DNA of 64,000 nucleotides from assembly GCF_008801405.1 (NCBI RefSeq), contig NZ_VZPV01000002.1, positions 434,001 to 498,000 of the forward strand, read 5' to 3'. This stretch comes from Ralstonia insidiosa (lineage in GTDB: Bacteria; Pseudomonadota; Gammaproteobacteria; Burkholderiales; Burkholderiaceae). Within the stretch, counting starts at the first letter, position 1; the number at the start of each line of letters is the position of its first letter. Both the position numbers and the translations under genes were made by a program. Positions 33,260-40,282 of the stretch are shown one piece after another. Below the pieces are notes generated by a model that saw only the letters and a program-made list of their open reading frames with translations, had not been told where the DNA came from and made no database searches.

Positions 33260-33898
33260 TTACAGTCCGGCCTTCGGCGCCGTCAGGATCAAGCGCAGCC
33301 CAAGCGTGGCAATCGCAACGGCGGCCACGCGGTCTACCCAGGCCTTGGCGCGCAGATACATCTCGCGCGGCACGCGGCTCGAAAAGCACAGCGCGACGAT
33401 CGTGTACCAGCCGAACTCCACCAGGAACACCAGCGGCGGCAATACGAAATAGCACCACACTGGCGGATGCTGCGGCAGCAGCGCAGCAAAGATACTGCCG
33501 TACCAGATCGCCGTCTTGGGGTTGCTCATCTGCGTGGTGATGCCCGTCCAGAACGACTTGCGCGCGCTGCCGGCCTGCGGGGCAACGCGCTCGTCCATGG
33601 CGATGGGATGCTTGGCACCGCGCCAGATCTTCCACGCCATATAGATCAGGTAAGCGCCACCGGCCATCTTCAGGCCGATATAGAGCCACTCGACAGCTTG
33701 CAGCAACGTGTAGAGCCCGGCCAGCGCCAGACCGCCAAAGAAGAGCGCACCCGCGCCCATCCCCAGCGCAGTGGCCAGGCCATCGCGACGCGACAACCCG
33801 ATGGCGTTGCGCGCCACCAGCACAAAGCTCGGCCCCGGGATCATCGCCCCAAGCAGCAGCGCAACGAGAATGGCGAATACAGCAGCAGAGGCGGTCAT
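33260..33898 (-). CDS. LysE-family amino-acid exporter
   Basis: A 212-residue membrane protein with about six helices. 'LLLGAMIPGPSFVLVARNAIGLSRRDGLATALGMGAGALFF' is the RhtB/LysE signature, and 'MSNPKTAIWYGSIFAALL' is the conserved N-P-K after the central loop. It exports amino acids such as threonine or homoserine, or related solutes. The ATG at 33898 has AGGAGA 7 bases upstream. The gene lies downstream of the MerR gene on the same strand. Confidence 0.9.
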   Translation of the reverse strand: MTASAAVFAILVALLLGAMIPGPSFVLVARNAIGLSRRDGLATALGMGAGALFFGGLALAGLYTLLQAVEWLYIGLKMAGGAYLIYMAWKIWRGAKHPIAMDERVAPQAGSARKSFWTGITTQMSNPKTAIWYGSIFAALLPQHPPVWCYFVLPPLVFLVEFGWYTIVALCFSSRVPREMYLRAKAWVDRVAAVAIATLGLRLILTAPKAGL

Positions 33899-33952
33899 CG
33901 GGGTCTCCTGGTTGGTCATGCGCAACTTGGGGTGCCGAATTCTCGCACGCCG

Positions 33953-34399
33953 CTAGCGCGCCCGTTGGCGCCGGGTAAGCGGCCCCGGGGTTGCGGTCAG
34001 TGCGATTGCGCCCGACGTGGCCGCCCGCACGATCCGCTGAAACGTCGGGCACTCCATGTGGCTTGGCGCGGGGCAGACCGCCGCGTGCCGCAAGCCGTCG
34101 CGCATGGCAGTGAGCCGGCGGATCGTCCGGTCCAGCTCGTCGGCCTTGGCGGCCAGCATCGGCCGGTCGACCTCCAACTGCCCGCCGGGCGCGAACATGT
34201 GGGCGATCTCGTCGAGCGAGAAGCCCGCCGCACGCCCCAGCGCAATCAGTGCCAGGCGTTCCAGTACATCGGCGTGGAACTGGCGTCGCAACCCGCGTCG
34301 GCCGGTCGAGACAATCAGCCCTTTTTCTTCGTAATACCGCAGCGTTGATGCGGGCACACCCGCGTGCTGCGTCACCTCGGCAATGTCCAGTGTGCTCAC
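33953..34399 (-). CDS. MerR-family transcriptional regulator
   Basis: A 148-residue regulator starting with GTG. The winged helix-turn-helix reads 'LDIAEVTQHAGVPASTLRYYEEKGLIVSTGRRGLRRQFHADVLERLALIALGRAAGFSLDEI' in pieces, followed by a dimerisation coiled coil 'LAAKADELDRTIRRLTAMRDGLRHA' and 'CPAPSHMECPTFQRIVRAA', which has two cysteines that might bind metal or respond to redox. It is not SoxR: the four-cysteine iron-sulphur motif is absent. Divergent from the methyltransferase gene across a textbook MerR-type promoter. Confidence 0.9.
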   Translation of the reverse strand: MSTLDIAEVTQHAGVPASTLRYYEEKGLIVSTGRRGLRRQFHADVLERLALIALGRAAGFSLDEIAHMFAPGGQLEVDRPMLAAKADELDRTIRRLTAMRDGLRHAAVCPAPSHMECPTFQRIVRAATSGAIALTATPGPLTRRQRAR

Positions 34400-34402
34400 C
34401 GC

Positions 34403-34433
34403 TTGACCTCAAGTTGACTTGAACTTGCACAGT
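34403..34433 (+). promoter_or_regulatory. MerR-type promoter with 19-bp spacer and dyad operator
   Basis: TTGACC (34403-34408) and CACAGT (34428-34433) are separated by 19 bases, the elongated spacing MerR proteins correct by DNA distortion. The spacer contains TCAAGT-TG-ACTTGA (34409-34422), a perfect dyad similar to the SoxR/MerR operator core. It faces the methyltransferase gene at 34474. Confidence 0.75.
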
Positions 34434-34473
34434 GTAGTCCTCGCGCCTGGAGTGCGCGCACAGGACACCCATC

Positions 34474-35340
34474 ATGAAGACCATGCCCCCAACCGACGTC
34501 AACCAGGCCGCCCTCTGGAACGGCCACGCCGGACACGCCTGGGTTGCCAGCCAGACGGCGCTCGACCAGATGTTCCAGCCGCTTGAAGACCAGCTTGTTG
34601 AAGCGGTGAGCACCCAGCGGGCGCAGCACGTGCTCGATGTCGGCTGCGGCACCGGCAGCACGACGCTCGCCATTGCGCGCCAGCTTGGTGCCAACGGTAG
34701 CTGCCTCGGTATCGACATCTCAGCGCCCATGCTGCAGACCGCCCGCGAGCGCGCCCAACGCGAACCGACACCCGCGCGCTTCGTCTGTGCCGACGCACAG
34801 ACCTATGCCTTCCAACCTGCCGCCTTCGACATGATCGTCTCGCGCCTGGGCGTGATGTTCTTCGACGATCCGGTCGCGGCCTTCACCAACCTGCGGGGTG
34901 CCGCACGCGATGGCGCAGCGCTCTGTTTCATTGCGTGGCGCGGCCCCGCCGACAACCCGTTCATGACCGCGGCAGAACGTGCGGCAGCGCCACTGCTGCC
35001 AAACCTGCCACCGCGCAAACCCGGCGCACCTGGGCAGTTCGCCTTTGCGGACCGCAGCCGGGTGACCTGCACCCTGGCCGCCAGCGGCTGGACCGATATC
35101 GACATCCAGCCTGTCGACGTTGCATGCACCCTGCCCGAGCGAGAACTGGTGCCTTACCTCAGCCGGCTCGGCCCTGTCGGGCTGGAACTGCAAGAGGCCG
35201 ACTCGCAGACGCGTACGCGTGTCATCGATGCAATGCGCACGGCGTTCGAGCCTTATGTGCACGGCACAGAAGTCCGCTTCACTGCTGCGTGCTGGATCGC
35301 CCGTGCGCGCGCCACGCGAGTGGAGGCGGCACATGACTGA
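34474..35340 (+). CDS. Class I SAM-dependent methyltransferase
   Basis: A 288-residue methyltransferase. 'VLDVGCGTGSTTLAIARQLG' (motif I, about residues 53-72), 'LGIDISAPMLQTARERA' (motif II) and 'FVCADAQTYAF...DMIVSRLGVMFFDDP' are standard. Substrate is unknown. The MerR-type promoter just upstream implies induction by the ligand of the divergent regulator. The 3' end overlaps the DUF2938 gene by 8 bases, so the two are translationally coupled. Confidence 0.85.
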   Translation: MKTMPPTDVNQAALWNGHAGHAWVASQTALDQMFQPLEDQLVEAVSTQRAQHVLDVGCGTGSTTLAIARQLGANGSCLGIDISAPMLQTARERAQREPTPARFVCADAQTYAFQPAAFDMIVSRLGVMFFDDPVAAFTNLRGAARDGAALCFIAWRGPADNPFMTAAERAAAPLLPNLPPRKPGAPGQFAFADRSRVTCTLAASGWTDIDIQPVDVACTLPERELVPYLSRLGPVGLELQEADSQTRTRVIDAMRTAFEPYVHGTEVRFTAACWIARARATRVEAAHD

Positions 35341-35839
35341 AACCACACGCACACTGCTCTGCGCGCTGCTGATCGGCACCGGAGCCACGGTCGTCATGGA
35401 CATCTGGGCCATCATCCGGCAACGGATGCTTGGTGTGCCGCCGTTGGACTATCGCCTGGTCGGGCGTTGGCTTGGCCATCTGCTCCAGGGGCGCGTCCGA
35501 CACCATCCCATCAGCGGTTCAGCACCCATCGCGGGCGAACACGTGATCGGCTGGACGGCGCACTACATCATCGGCATCGCCTTCGCGGGCGTGCTGCTGG
35601 CGGGTTGGGGGCTCGACTGGGTGTGTCATCCAACGATCGGCCCTGCGCTCATCGTCGGTATCGGCAGCGTGGCGGCGCCCTTCTTCGTGATGCAGCCTGC
35701 CATGGGTGCCGGCATTGCCGCCAGCCGCACGCCACGCCCGGCGGCGGCGCGGCTGCACAGCTTGGTGACGCACACGGTGTTCGGTCTGGGGTTGTATGCG
35801 ACGGCGTTGGTGATCAGCGTGGCGATGCGTGTCTGCTAA
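35333..35839 (+). CDS. DUF2938 family membrane protein
   Basis: A 168-residue integral membrane protein with four predicted helices. 'VVMDIWAIIRQRMLGVPPLDYRLVGRWLGHLLQGR' at the N-terminus and 'IGWTAHYIIGIAFAGVLL' then 'FFVMQPAMGAGIAASRTP' are typical of DUF2938. Function unknown. It overlaps the methyltransferase gene and thus shares its MerR-controlled message. Confidence 0.8.
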   Translation: MTETTRTLLCALLIGTGATVVMDIWAIIRQRMLGVPPLDYRLVGRWLGHLLQGRVRHHPISGSAPIAGEHVIGWTAHYIIGIAFAGVLLAGWGLDWVCHPTIGPALIVGIGSVAAPFFVMQPAMGAGIAASRTPRPAAARLHSLVTHTVFGLGLYATALVISVAMRVC

Positions 35840-35854
35840 CCACCCGATCCCGCG

Positions 35855-36301
35855 CTATCGCAAGTCACACCGCATGCACAACGCCGAAGTGCGTTCCGCG
35901 CTGCGAAAGACCATCGACGCGCGCACTTCTGCCGGCACCTTTTCCGCCGGAAACAGCGAGAAACCCCAGCGTGCGAAGTAAGACGGCGCGGTCGTCGACA
36001 AGAGATACGCCTCACGTGCGCCGGTACCGCGTGCGCGTAGCAGCAGCGTCTCGATCAGCCGGCTGGCGATACCGCGGTCCCGGTAGATGGGGTCGACCGC
36101 CGCCGAGCGGACCACGATGGCGCGGCCGCCTTGCTCTCCCGCCACGCAGCCGATGATGCGGCCCTTGTCCAGGGCCACGTGAAAGGCGTCGATGCTGCCC
36201 TGGGTGTCTTCTGCGGGCAGCCCGCAGCGCCTGAGGAGCGCAGCGACATCGCTCCAATCGTCGAGCGAAGCCTGGCGCAGATGAATGTCGTCGGTCTGCA
36301 T
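35855..36301 (-). CDS. ArsN2-like GNAT acetyltransferase
   Basis: A 148-residue GNAT N-acetyltransferase. The acetyl-CoA motif A is 'VDPIYRDRGIASRLIETLL', and the ArsN2-type pattern is present: 'ALLRRCGLPAED' near the N-terminus, 'AYLLSTTAPSYFARWGF' and the terminal 'SAERTSALCMRC'. ArsN2-type enzymes acetylate arsenical antimetabolites or related compounds and normally sit in ars operons; no arsenic genes adjoin this one. Substrate is therefore uncertain. Confidence 0.75.
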   Translation of the reverse strand: MQTDDIHLRQASLDDWSDVAALLRRCGLPAEDTQGSIDAFHVALDKGRIIGCVAGEQGGRAIVVRSAAVDPIYRDRGIASRLIETLLLRARGTGAREAYLLSTTAPSYFARWGFSLFPAEKVPAEVRASMVFRSAERTSALCMRCDLR

Positions 36302-36717
36302 GTGGACGTGGTCTCCGGGAGCGCGCTCGCCGGCAATGCACTACCTGCGGCGCGCTTCTATCGTCATGCGGCAAACTGTTTTGCCGCGCCCTTCTTCAAG
36401 CCTTCTGGGGTATGAGGCCACCGTCGAATAGGTGCGCGTCCAGACTAGCATCCAGACCCGGCAGGAAAAAAGAAACCCGTGCGCCGTCTACGGACATCGA
36501 TCGGTCCCGGCGCATCAGCCGGATTGCGCGCAGGCATCACGCAAACGCGTTCTTATTGGCTTGGCAGGCGGGCTCCGGGAACGCGGCCCCAGGCAATCAG
36601 GGCAATCCCGTCCGTCATCTGGATAGCATTGCAGCAACAACATCACGCAGCTGGAACGTCCACCATGCATCGAGCCCCCCTTGACCTGCCCGTCATGACC
36701 CGTATTGCGCCCGCACG
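36302..36717. other. Intergenic region without recognisable gene
   Basis: A 416-base gap between the GNAT start and the end of the dehydrogenase gene. Short open frames on both strands lack ribosome sites and plausible composition. No repeat, RNA fold or mobile-element end stands out. Confidence 0.5.
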
Positions 36718-37692
36718 TTAGCGCGTCAGCACCTGCGGATTGATCATGTTCACCGGGGCGCCGGCCTCGTACGCGAGGATCTGCCGGAAGACGTCGGTGA
36801 ACTGCAAGTCCCACTCTTCGTAGGTGACATAGCCGATGTGCGGTGTGCACACGACGTTGGGCATTGTCAGCAGCGGATGCGTGGTGTCGGTCAGCGGCTC
36901 CTGCTCGAAGACATCGAGCGCCGCCATGCCCGGGTGTCCCGCTTGCAGTGCAGGCACCAGGGCGTTGGGTTCAATCAGACCGGCACGGCTGGTATTGACC
37001 AGCAGAGACCCGCGCTTCATGGCTGCCAGATCCGCGGCGGTCACGATACTGCGGGTGGCATCCACCAGCCGCATGTGCAGCGAGACAACGTCACAGGTCG
37101 AGAAGAACTCCGCCTTCGAGGCAGCCGTCTCGTAGCCATCCTGACGCGCACGCTCCAACGATTCCGGGCGCGCCCAGACCAGCACGCGCATCCCGAAGGC
37201 GCGCGCATACCCTGCCACCTCCCGGCCAATGCGCCCATAGCCAAAAATGCCGAACGTCTTGCCACGCAAGGTATGACCGACACCACACTGCCAGCGCCCC
37301 TGCCGCATCGACTCCACCTGCTGCGGCAACTGCCGCATGGCGGCCAGCACCAGCGCCCAGGTCAGCTCGGCTGCGGCGTACGACGGCGTGCCGGCATGCA
37401 GGTCGGAGCAGACGAGCACACCATGCTCGGTACAGGCATGGATATCGATATGCGGGTAGACGCTGCGCTGGCTGATGAGGCAGAGCCTGGGCAAGCGCGC
37501 AATCAACTCACGGCGGATGGTCGTGCGCTCGCGAATCAGGACCAGGGCGTCGGTGTCGGCCAACCGTTGTGCAAGCACATCGGTGTCCTCCACATGATCG
37601 GTCCAGACGGTCACCTCGTGACCTTCTAGCAGGGCATAGCAAGGCAGCCGGCGGAGGGTGTCGAACCAGTCGTCGAGGATGGTGATGTGCAT
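36718..37692 (-). CDS. D-2-hydroxyacid dehydrogenase family protein
   Basis: A 324-residue NAD-dependent dehydrogenase. The dinucleotide fold 'LRGKTFGIFGYGRIGREVAGYARAFGMRVLVWAR' (about residues 142-175) and substrate/catalytic residues 'LVNTSRAGLIEPNALVPALQAG' (Arg), 'ALDVFEQEPL' (Glu) and 'CTPHIGYVTYEEW' (His) are all in place. Relatives include phosphoglycerate and hydroxypyruvate dehydrogenases; the specific acid is not evident. The start at 37692 ('MHITILDDWFDTL') fits the family N-terminus. Confidence 0.9.
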   Translation of the reverse strand: MHITILDDWFDTLRRLPCYALLEGHEVTVWTDHVEDTDVLAQRLADTDALVLIRERTTIRRELIARLPRLCLISQRSVYPHIDIHACTEHGVLVCSDLHAGTPSYAAAELTWALVLAAMRQLPQQVESMRQGRWQCGVGHTLRGKTFGIFGYGRIGREVAGYARAFGMRVLVWARPESLERARQDGYETAASKAEFFSTCDVVSLHMRLVDATRSIVTAADLAAMKRGSLLVNTSRAGLIEPNALVPALQAGHPGMAALDVFEQEPLTDTTHPLLTMPNVVCTPHIGYVTYEEWDLQFTDVFRQILAYEAGAPVNMINPQVLTR

Positions 37693-37970
37693 GGCGGGCG
37701 CGGGAGACGTGGCAAAAGCGGGCAACGGAAAACGTTCGCGGGAATCTTGCGCCGCGCCTCCCCCGCTGTGAAATGAATTCGAGGCGCCGGTTGATGCACG
37801 AAATCTATGAATCCACGCACGGCGTCAATGCTCTGTTTCGCGTAAGCGCGCGCTGCGTCGGTTTCCGACAACGCTCTCCGGCAATCCCAGCGCATTTGCG
37901 CAATCTGTATTTGCCGGCGGCACGGCGCCCCGGTAGAGTTTTCAGCCAATGGGCGAGCGCCCAGAACTTT
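37693..37970. other. Leader/promoter region upstream of the riboswitch
   Basis: A 278-base region between the divergent dehydrogenase and the riboswitch. It must contain promoters for both. A small hairpin GGGCGAGCGCCC lies at 37951-37962 directly before the aptamer. I could not single out -35/-10 boxes with confidence. Confidence 0.4.
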
Positions 37971-38049
37971 GGCAAAACCGGAGTGATCCGGCGACGCAAA
38001 GCTATAGGGACTTCCAGACGGTGAACCGCCAGGAAGTCAGCCAGTTGCC
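37971..38049 (+). promoter_or_regulatory. Cyclic-di-GMP-I (GEMM-I) riboswitch aptamer
   Basis: All conserved parts of the class are present in order. P1 pairs GGCAA (37971-37975) with TTGCC (38045-38049). P2 is CCGGA-GTGA-TCCGG (37978-37991), capped by a GNRA tetraloop. The invariant junction GACGCAAAGC follows (37993-38002). P3 pairs GACTTCC (38009-38015) with GGAAGTC (38032-38038), and the 3' junction is AGCCAGTTGCC. It lies on the mRNA leader of the secreted glycosidase gene at 38116 and should bind cyclic-di-GMP. Confidence 0.9.
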
Positions 38050-38109
38050 CGCCGACCCGCAATGGCGGCGGGCCAATTGACGGACGCAGATTTCTGCGCC
38101 GTTAGGAGG
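38047..38109 (+). promoter_or_regulatory. Predicted riboswitch expression platform
   Basis: GCCCGCCG (38047-38054) pairs with CGGCGGGC (38066-38073) and shares three bases with the 3' strand of aptamer P1, so the two helices compete. A second hairpin (38080-38102: ACGG, bulged A, CGCAGA / TCTGCG, CCGT) ends two bases before the ribosome site AGGAGG (38104-38109). No T-tract is present, pointing to translational rather than termination control. Confidence 0.6.
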
Positions 38110-38115
38110 CACACA

Positions 38116-38958
38116 ATGAAAAAGACAGTCACGGGGGGGCGCACGCCCGCATTCGCCACGCGTATCGTGGCGCGTTTGGTAGCACGTTCGGCGCGGATCT
38201 TCGGGTCAGCCGTTGCCTTTGCGGCATGCGCACTGGCAGGCGCATCGCACGCCAGGGCAGAGGGCCTGCTGGTACCGGCCTACATCTACCCATCCGGCAG
38301 CGGCGCAACGCAGTGGAACACGCTCGCCAACACGGCGCGGTCGGTACCGACCACCGTCATCCTCAATCCCAATAGCGGCCCGGACACCACGCAAGACCCG
38401 AATTACGTTGCCGCCGTAGCAAAGGTGCACGCCGCGGGCGGCAAGGTGATCGGCTACGTGTCGACTTCCTATGCAAAGCGGGCGTTGTCGGCCGTGGTGC
38501 AGGACATCCACACCTACCTGGCGCTGTACCAGGTTGACGGCTTCTTCATCGACGAGATGACTGCCGACAGCGTGACCGCACACGTGCAGTTCTACCAATC
38601 GGTCTACAACTACATCAAGGGCCTGTCACCCGCATACACGGTCATTGGCAACCCGGGCACCAACGTGCCGGAAATCTACGCCAGCCTGCCGGTGGCGGAC
38701 CATATCGTCACGTTTGAAGACAGCGCGCACCACTACACCAAGTACGCGCCGCTGGCCTGGCAGGCCAACTACCCGGCCAGCCGCTTCGCGCATATCGTGT
38801 ACGCCGCATCGGCCACGCAAATGCAGACCTTCATGCGCGGCGCGTCTGCCAAGGATGTAGGCAGCGTGTATTTCACGTCCAAGACGCTACCGAACCCGTA
38901 TGGCGCACTACCAAGCTACTGGAGCCAGGAAGTCTCGGCTGCGGCCGCTGCAAAGTGA
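38116..38958 (+). CDS. Secreted spherulation-specific family 4 (GH135-like) glycosidase
   Basis: A 280-residue exported protein with a signal peptide ending near 'GASHARA|EG' (residue 48) and a spherulin-4 TIM-barrel domain: 'GLLVPAYIYPSGSGATQWNTLA', 'TTVILNPNSGPD', 'GGKVIGYVSTSYAKR' and 'YQVDGFFIDEMTAD'. Asp146-Glu147 and Glu201 ('TFEDS') align with the acidic residues of fungal Sph3 (GH135), which cleaves galactosaminogalactan. A bacterial relative would cut an amino-sugar exopolysaccharide, fitting cyclic-di-GMP control by the riboswitch in its leader. AGGAGG lies 6 bases before the ATG. It is monocistronic. Confidence 0.85.
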   Translation: MKKTVTGGRTPAFATRIVARLVARSARIFGSAVAFAACALAGASHARAEGLLVPAYIYPSGSGATQWNTLANTARSVPTTVILNPNSGPDTTQDPNYVAAVAKVHAAGGKVIGYVSTSYAKRALSAVVQDIHTYLALYQVDGFFIDEMTADSVTAHVQFYQSVYNYIKGLSPAYTVIGNPGTNVPEIYASLPVADHIVTFEDSAHHYTKYAPLAWQANYPASRFAHIVYAASATQMQTFMRGASAKDVGSVYFTSKTLPNPYGALPSYWSQEVSAAAAAK

Positions 38959-38969
38959 TCCTGGCAGGT

Positions 38970-39000
38970 TGACGCGCCCGGCAGTTGTGCTGGCGCGTCA
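38970..39000. terminator. Terminator-like inverted repeat after the glycosidase gene
   Basis: TGACGCGC (38970-38977) pairs perfectly with GCGCGTCA (38993-39000), with an extra CAG/CTG pair inside. It starts 11 bases after the stop. No T-run follows, so it may stabilise the 3' end or be a weak terminator. Confidence 0.4.
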
Positions 39001-39181
39001 GGGCTGACCACCCCACGGCGCGCGCCCTGACGGCCAGCGCGCGGGAGAAGGCGGCGCCGTGCCGTCACAGACAGTGACAGGCGATGACCGGTCGGTAGCG
39101 GCGCATGCTATATATTTGGGGCACCCCGAATCCGCGCCCTTCGCCGCCCACTGGCGTTGAGACAACAACAAGGAACCCTCC

Positions 39182-40264
39182 ATGGCCGTCACCTCCAACA
39201 AGCTGCCGCATTGGACCATCGCCGCCCCGATACTCGCGTGGGTGGTGCTGGTGGTTGGCACGCTCATGACACCCCCCGGCTGGTTGATCGCGCTGATGGC
39301 ACTGGCACTGGCCGGTGCCGTCTTTGCCGCCGTGCACCATGCCGAAGTAGTCGCGCACAAGGTGGGCGAACCGTTCGGCACCCTGGTGCTGGCCATTGCC
39401 GTGACCGTGATCGAGGTGGCGCTGATCGTGTCGGTCATGTTGTCATCCGGGCCCGAGAAAGCCGGACTGGCGCGCGATACGGTATTCGCGGCGGTCATGA
39501 TCATCTGCAACGGCATCGTCGGCCTGTGCCTGTTCGTAGGCGGCCTGCGGCACCGCGAGCAAGCATTCCAGGCACCGGGCGCCAACGCCGCGCTGGCCGT
39601 GCTGGCCGCGCTGGTCACGTTGACCATGGTGCTGCCCAACTACACCAGCTCCACACCCGGCCCGGTCCTGACCTCTTCGCAGCTCGGCTTTGCCGGTGTG
39701 ACATCGCTGGTGCTGTACGGCTGCTTCGTGATCGTGCAGACCATCCGCCACCGCGATTACTTCCTGGTCGACAGCTCAGACGAAGACGTGCACGCCCCAC
39801 CCCCGCCGACCCGTGTGGCCGTAGCCAGCGCCGTACTGCTGATGGTGTCCCTGGTGGCGGTGGTGGGCTTGGCCAAGGTGCTGTCCCCCTTCGTGGAAGC
39901 GGCCATTCTGAACGCGGGCGCACCGGCGGCAACGGTGGGGATCGTCATTGCCGCGCTGGTGCTGCTGCCCGAAGGGCTGGCTGCCGCACGCGCCGCCAAC
40001 GCCGACCGCATCCAGACCAGCCTGAACCTCGCGCTGGGCTCGGCACTGGCCAGTATCGGGCTGACCATCCCCACGGTGGCCGCCGTGTTCATCTGGATTG
40101 GCCGGCCGCTGGAACTGGGCCTGGGGCCGAAAGAGATGGTCTTGCTGTTCCTGACCCTGATCGTGTCAGCGCTCACGCTGGGCAAGGGCCGCACGACGAT
40201 CCTGCAGGGCGTGGTTCACCTCGCAATCTTTGCGGCCTACCTGTTCCTCTCGATCGTGCCCTGA
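39182..40264 (+). CDS. chaA: Calcium/sodium:proton antiporter ChaA-like
   Basis: A 360-residue inner-membrane antiporter of the CaCA superfamily, close in length to E. coli ChaA (366). The two inverted alpha repeats are visible: 'EPFGTLVLAIAVTVIEVALIVSVML' and 'LPEGLAAARAANADRIQTSLNLALGSALASIGLTIP', with the paired acidic residues that bind the cation and 'FAAVMIICNGIVGLCLF'. It extrudes Ca2+, Na+ or K+ against protons. GTCAC-N5-GTGAC (39064-39078) in its upstream gap is a possible operator. Confidence 0.9.
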   Translation: MAVTSNKLPHWTIAAPILAWVVLVVGTLMTPPGWLIALMALALAGAVFAAVHHAEVVAHKVGEPFGTLVLAIAVTVIEVALIVSVMLSSGPEKAGLARDTVFAAVMIICNGIVGLCLFVGGLRHREQAFQAPGANAALAVLAALVTLTMVLPNYTSSTPGPVLTSSQLGFAGVTSLVLYGCFVIVQTIRHRDYFLVDSSDEDVHAPPPPTRVAVASAVLLMVSLVAVVGLAKVLSPFVEAAILNAGAPAATVGIVIAALVLLPEGLAAARAANADRIQTSLNLALGSALASIGLTIPTVAAVFIWIGRPLELGLGPKEMVLLFLTLIVSALTLGKGRTTILQGVVHLAIFAAYLFLSIVP

Positions 40265-40282
40265 CGGCGGCACGATCATCAC

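Noticed and set aside
33953..34399. SoxR
   Set aside because: The operator looks SoxR-like but the protein lacks the four-cysteine iron-sulphur motif.
36412..36684. Small plus-strand gene in the 36.3-36.7 kb gap
   Set aside because: No ribosome site, no domain, Arg/Ser-rich random-looking composition.
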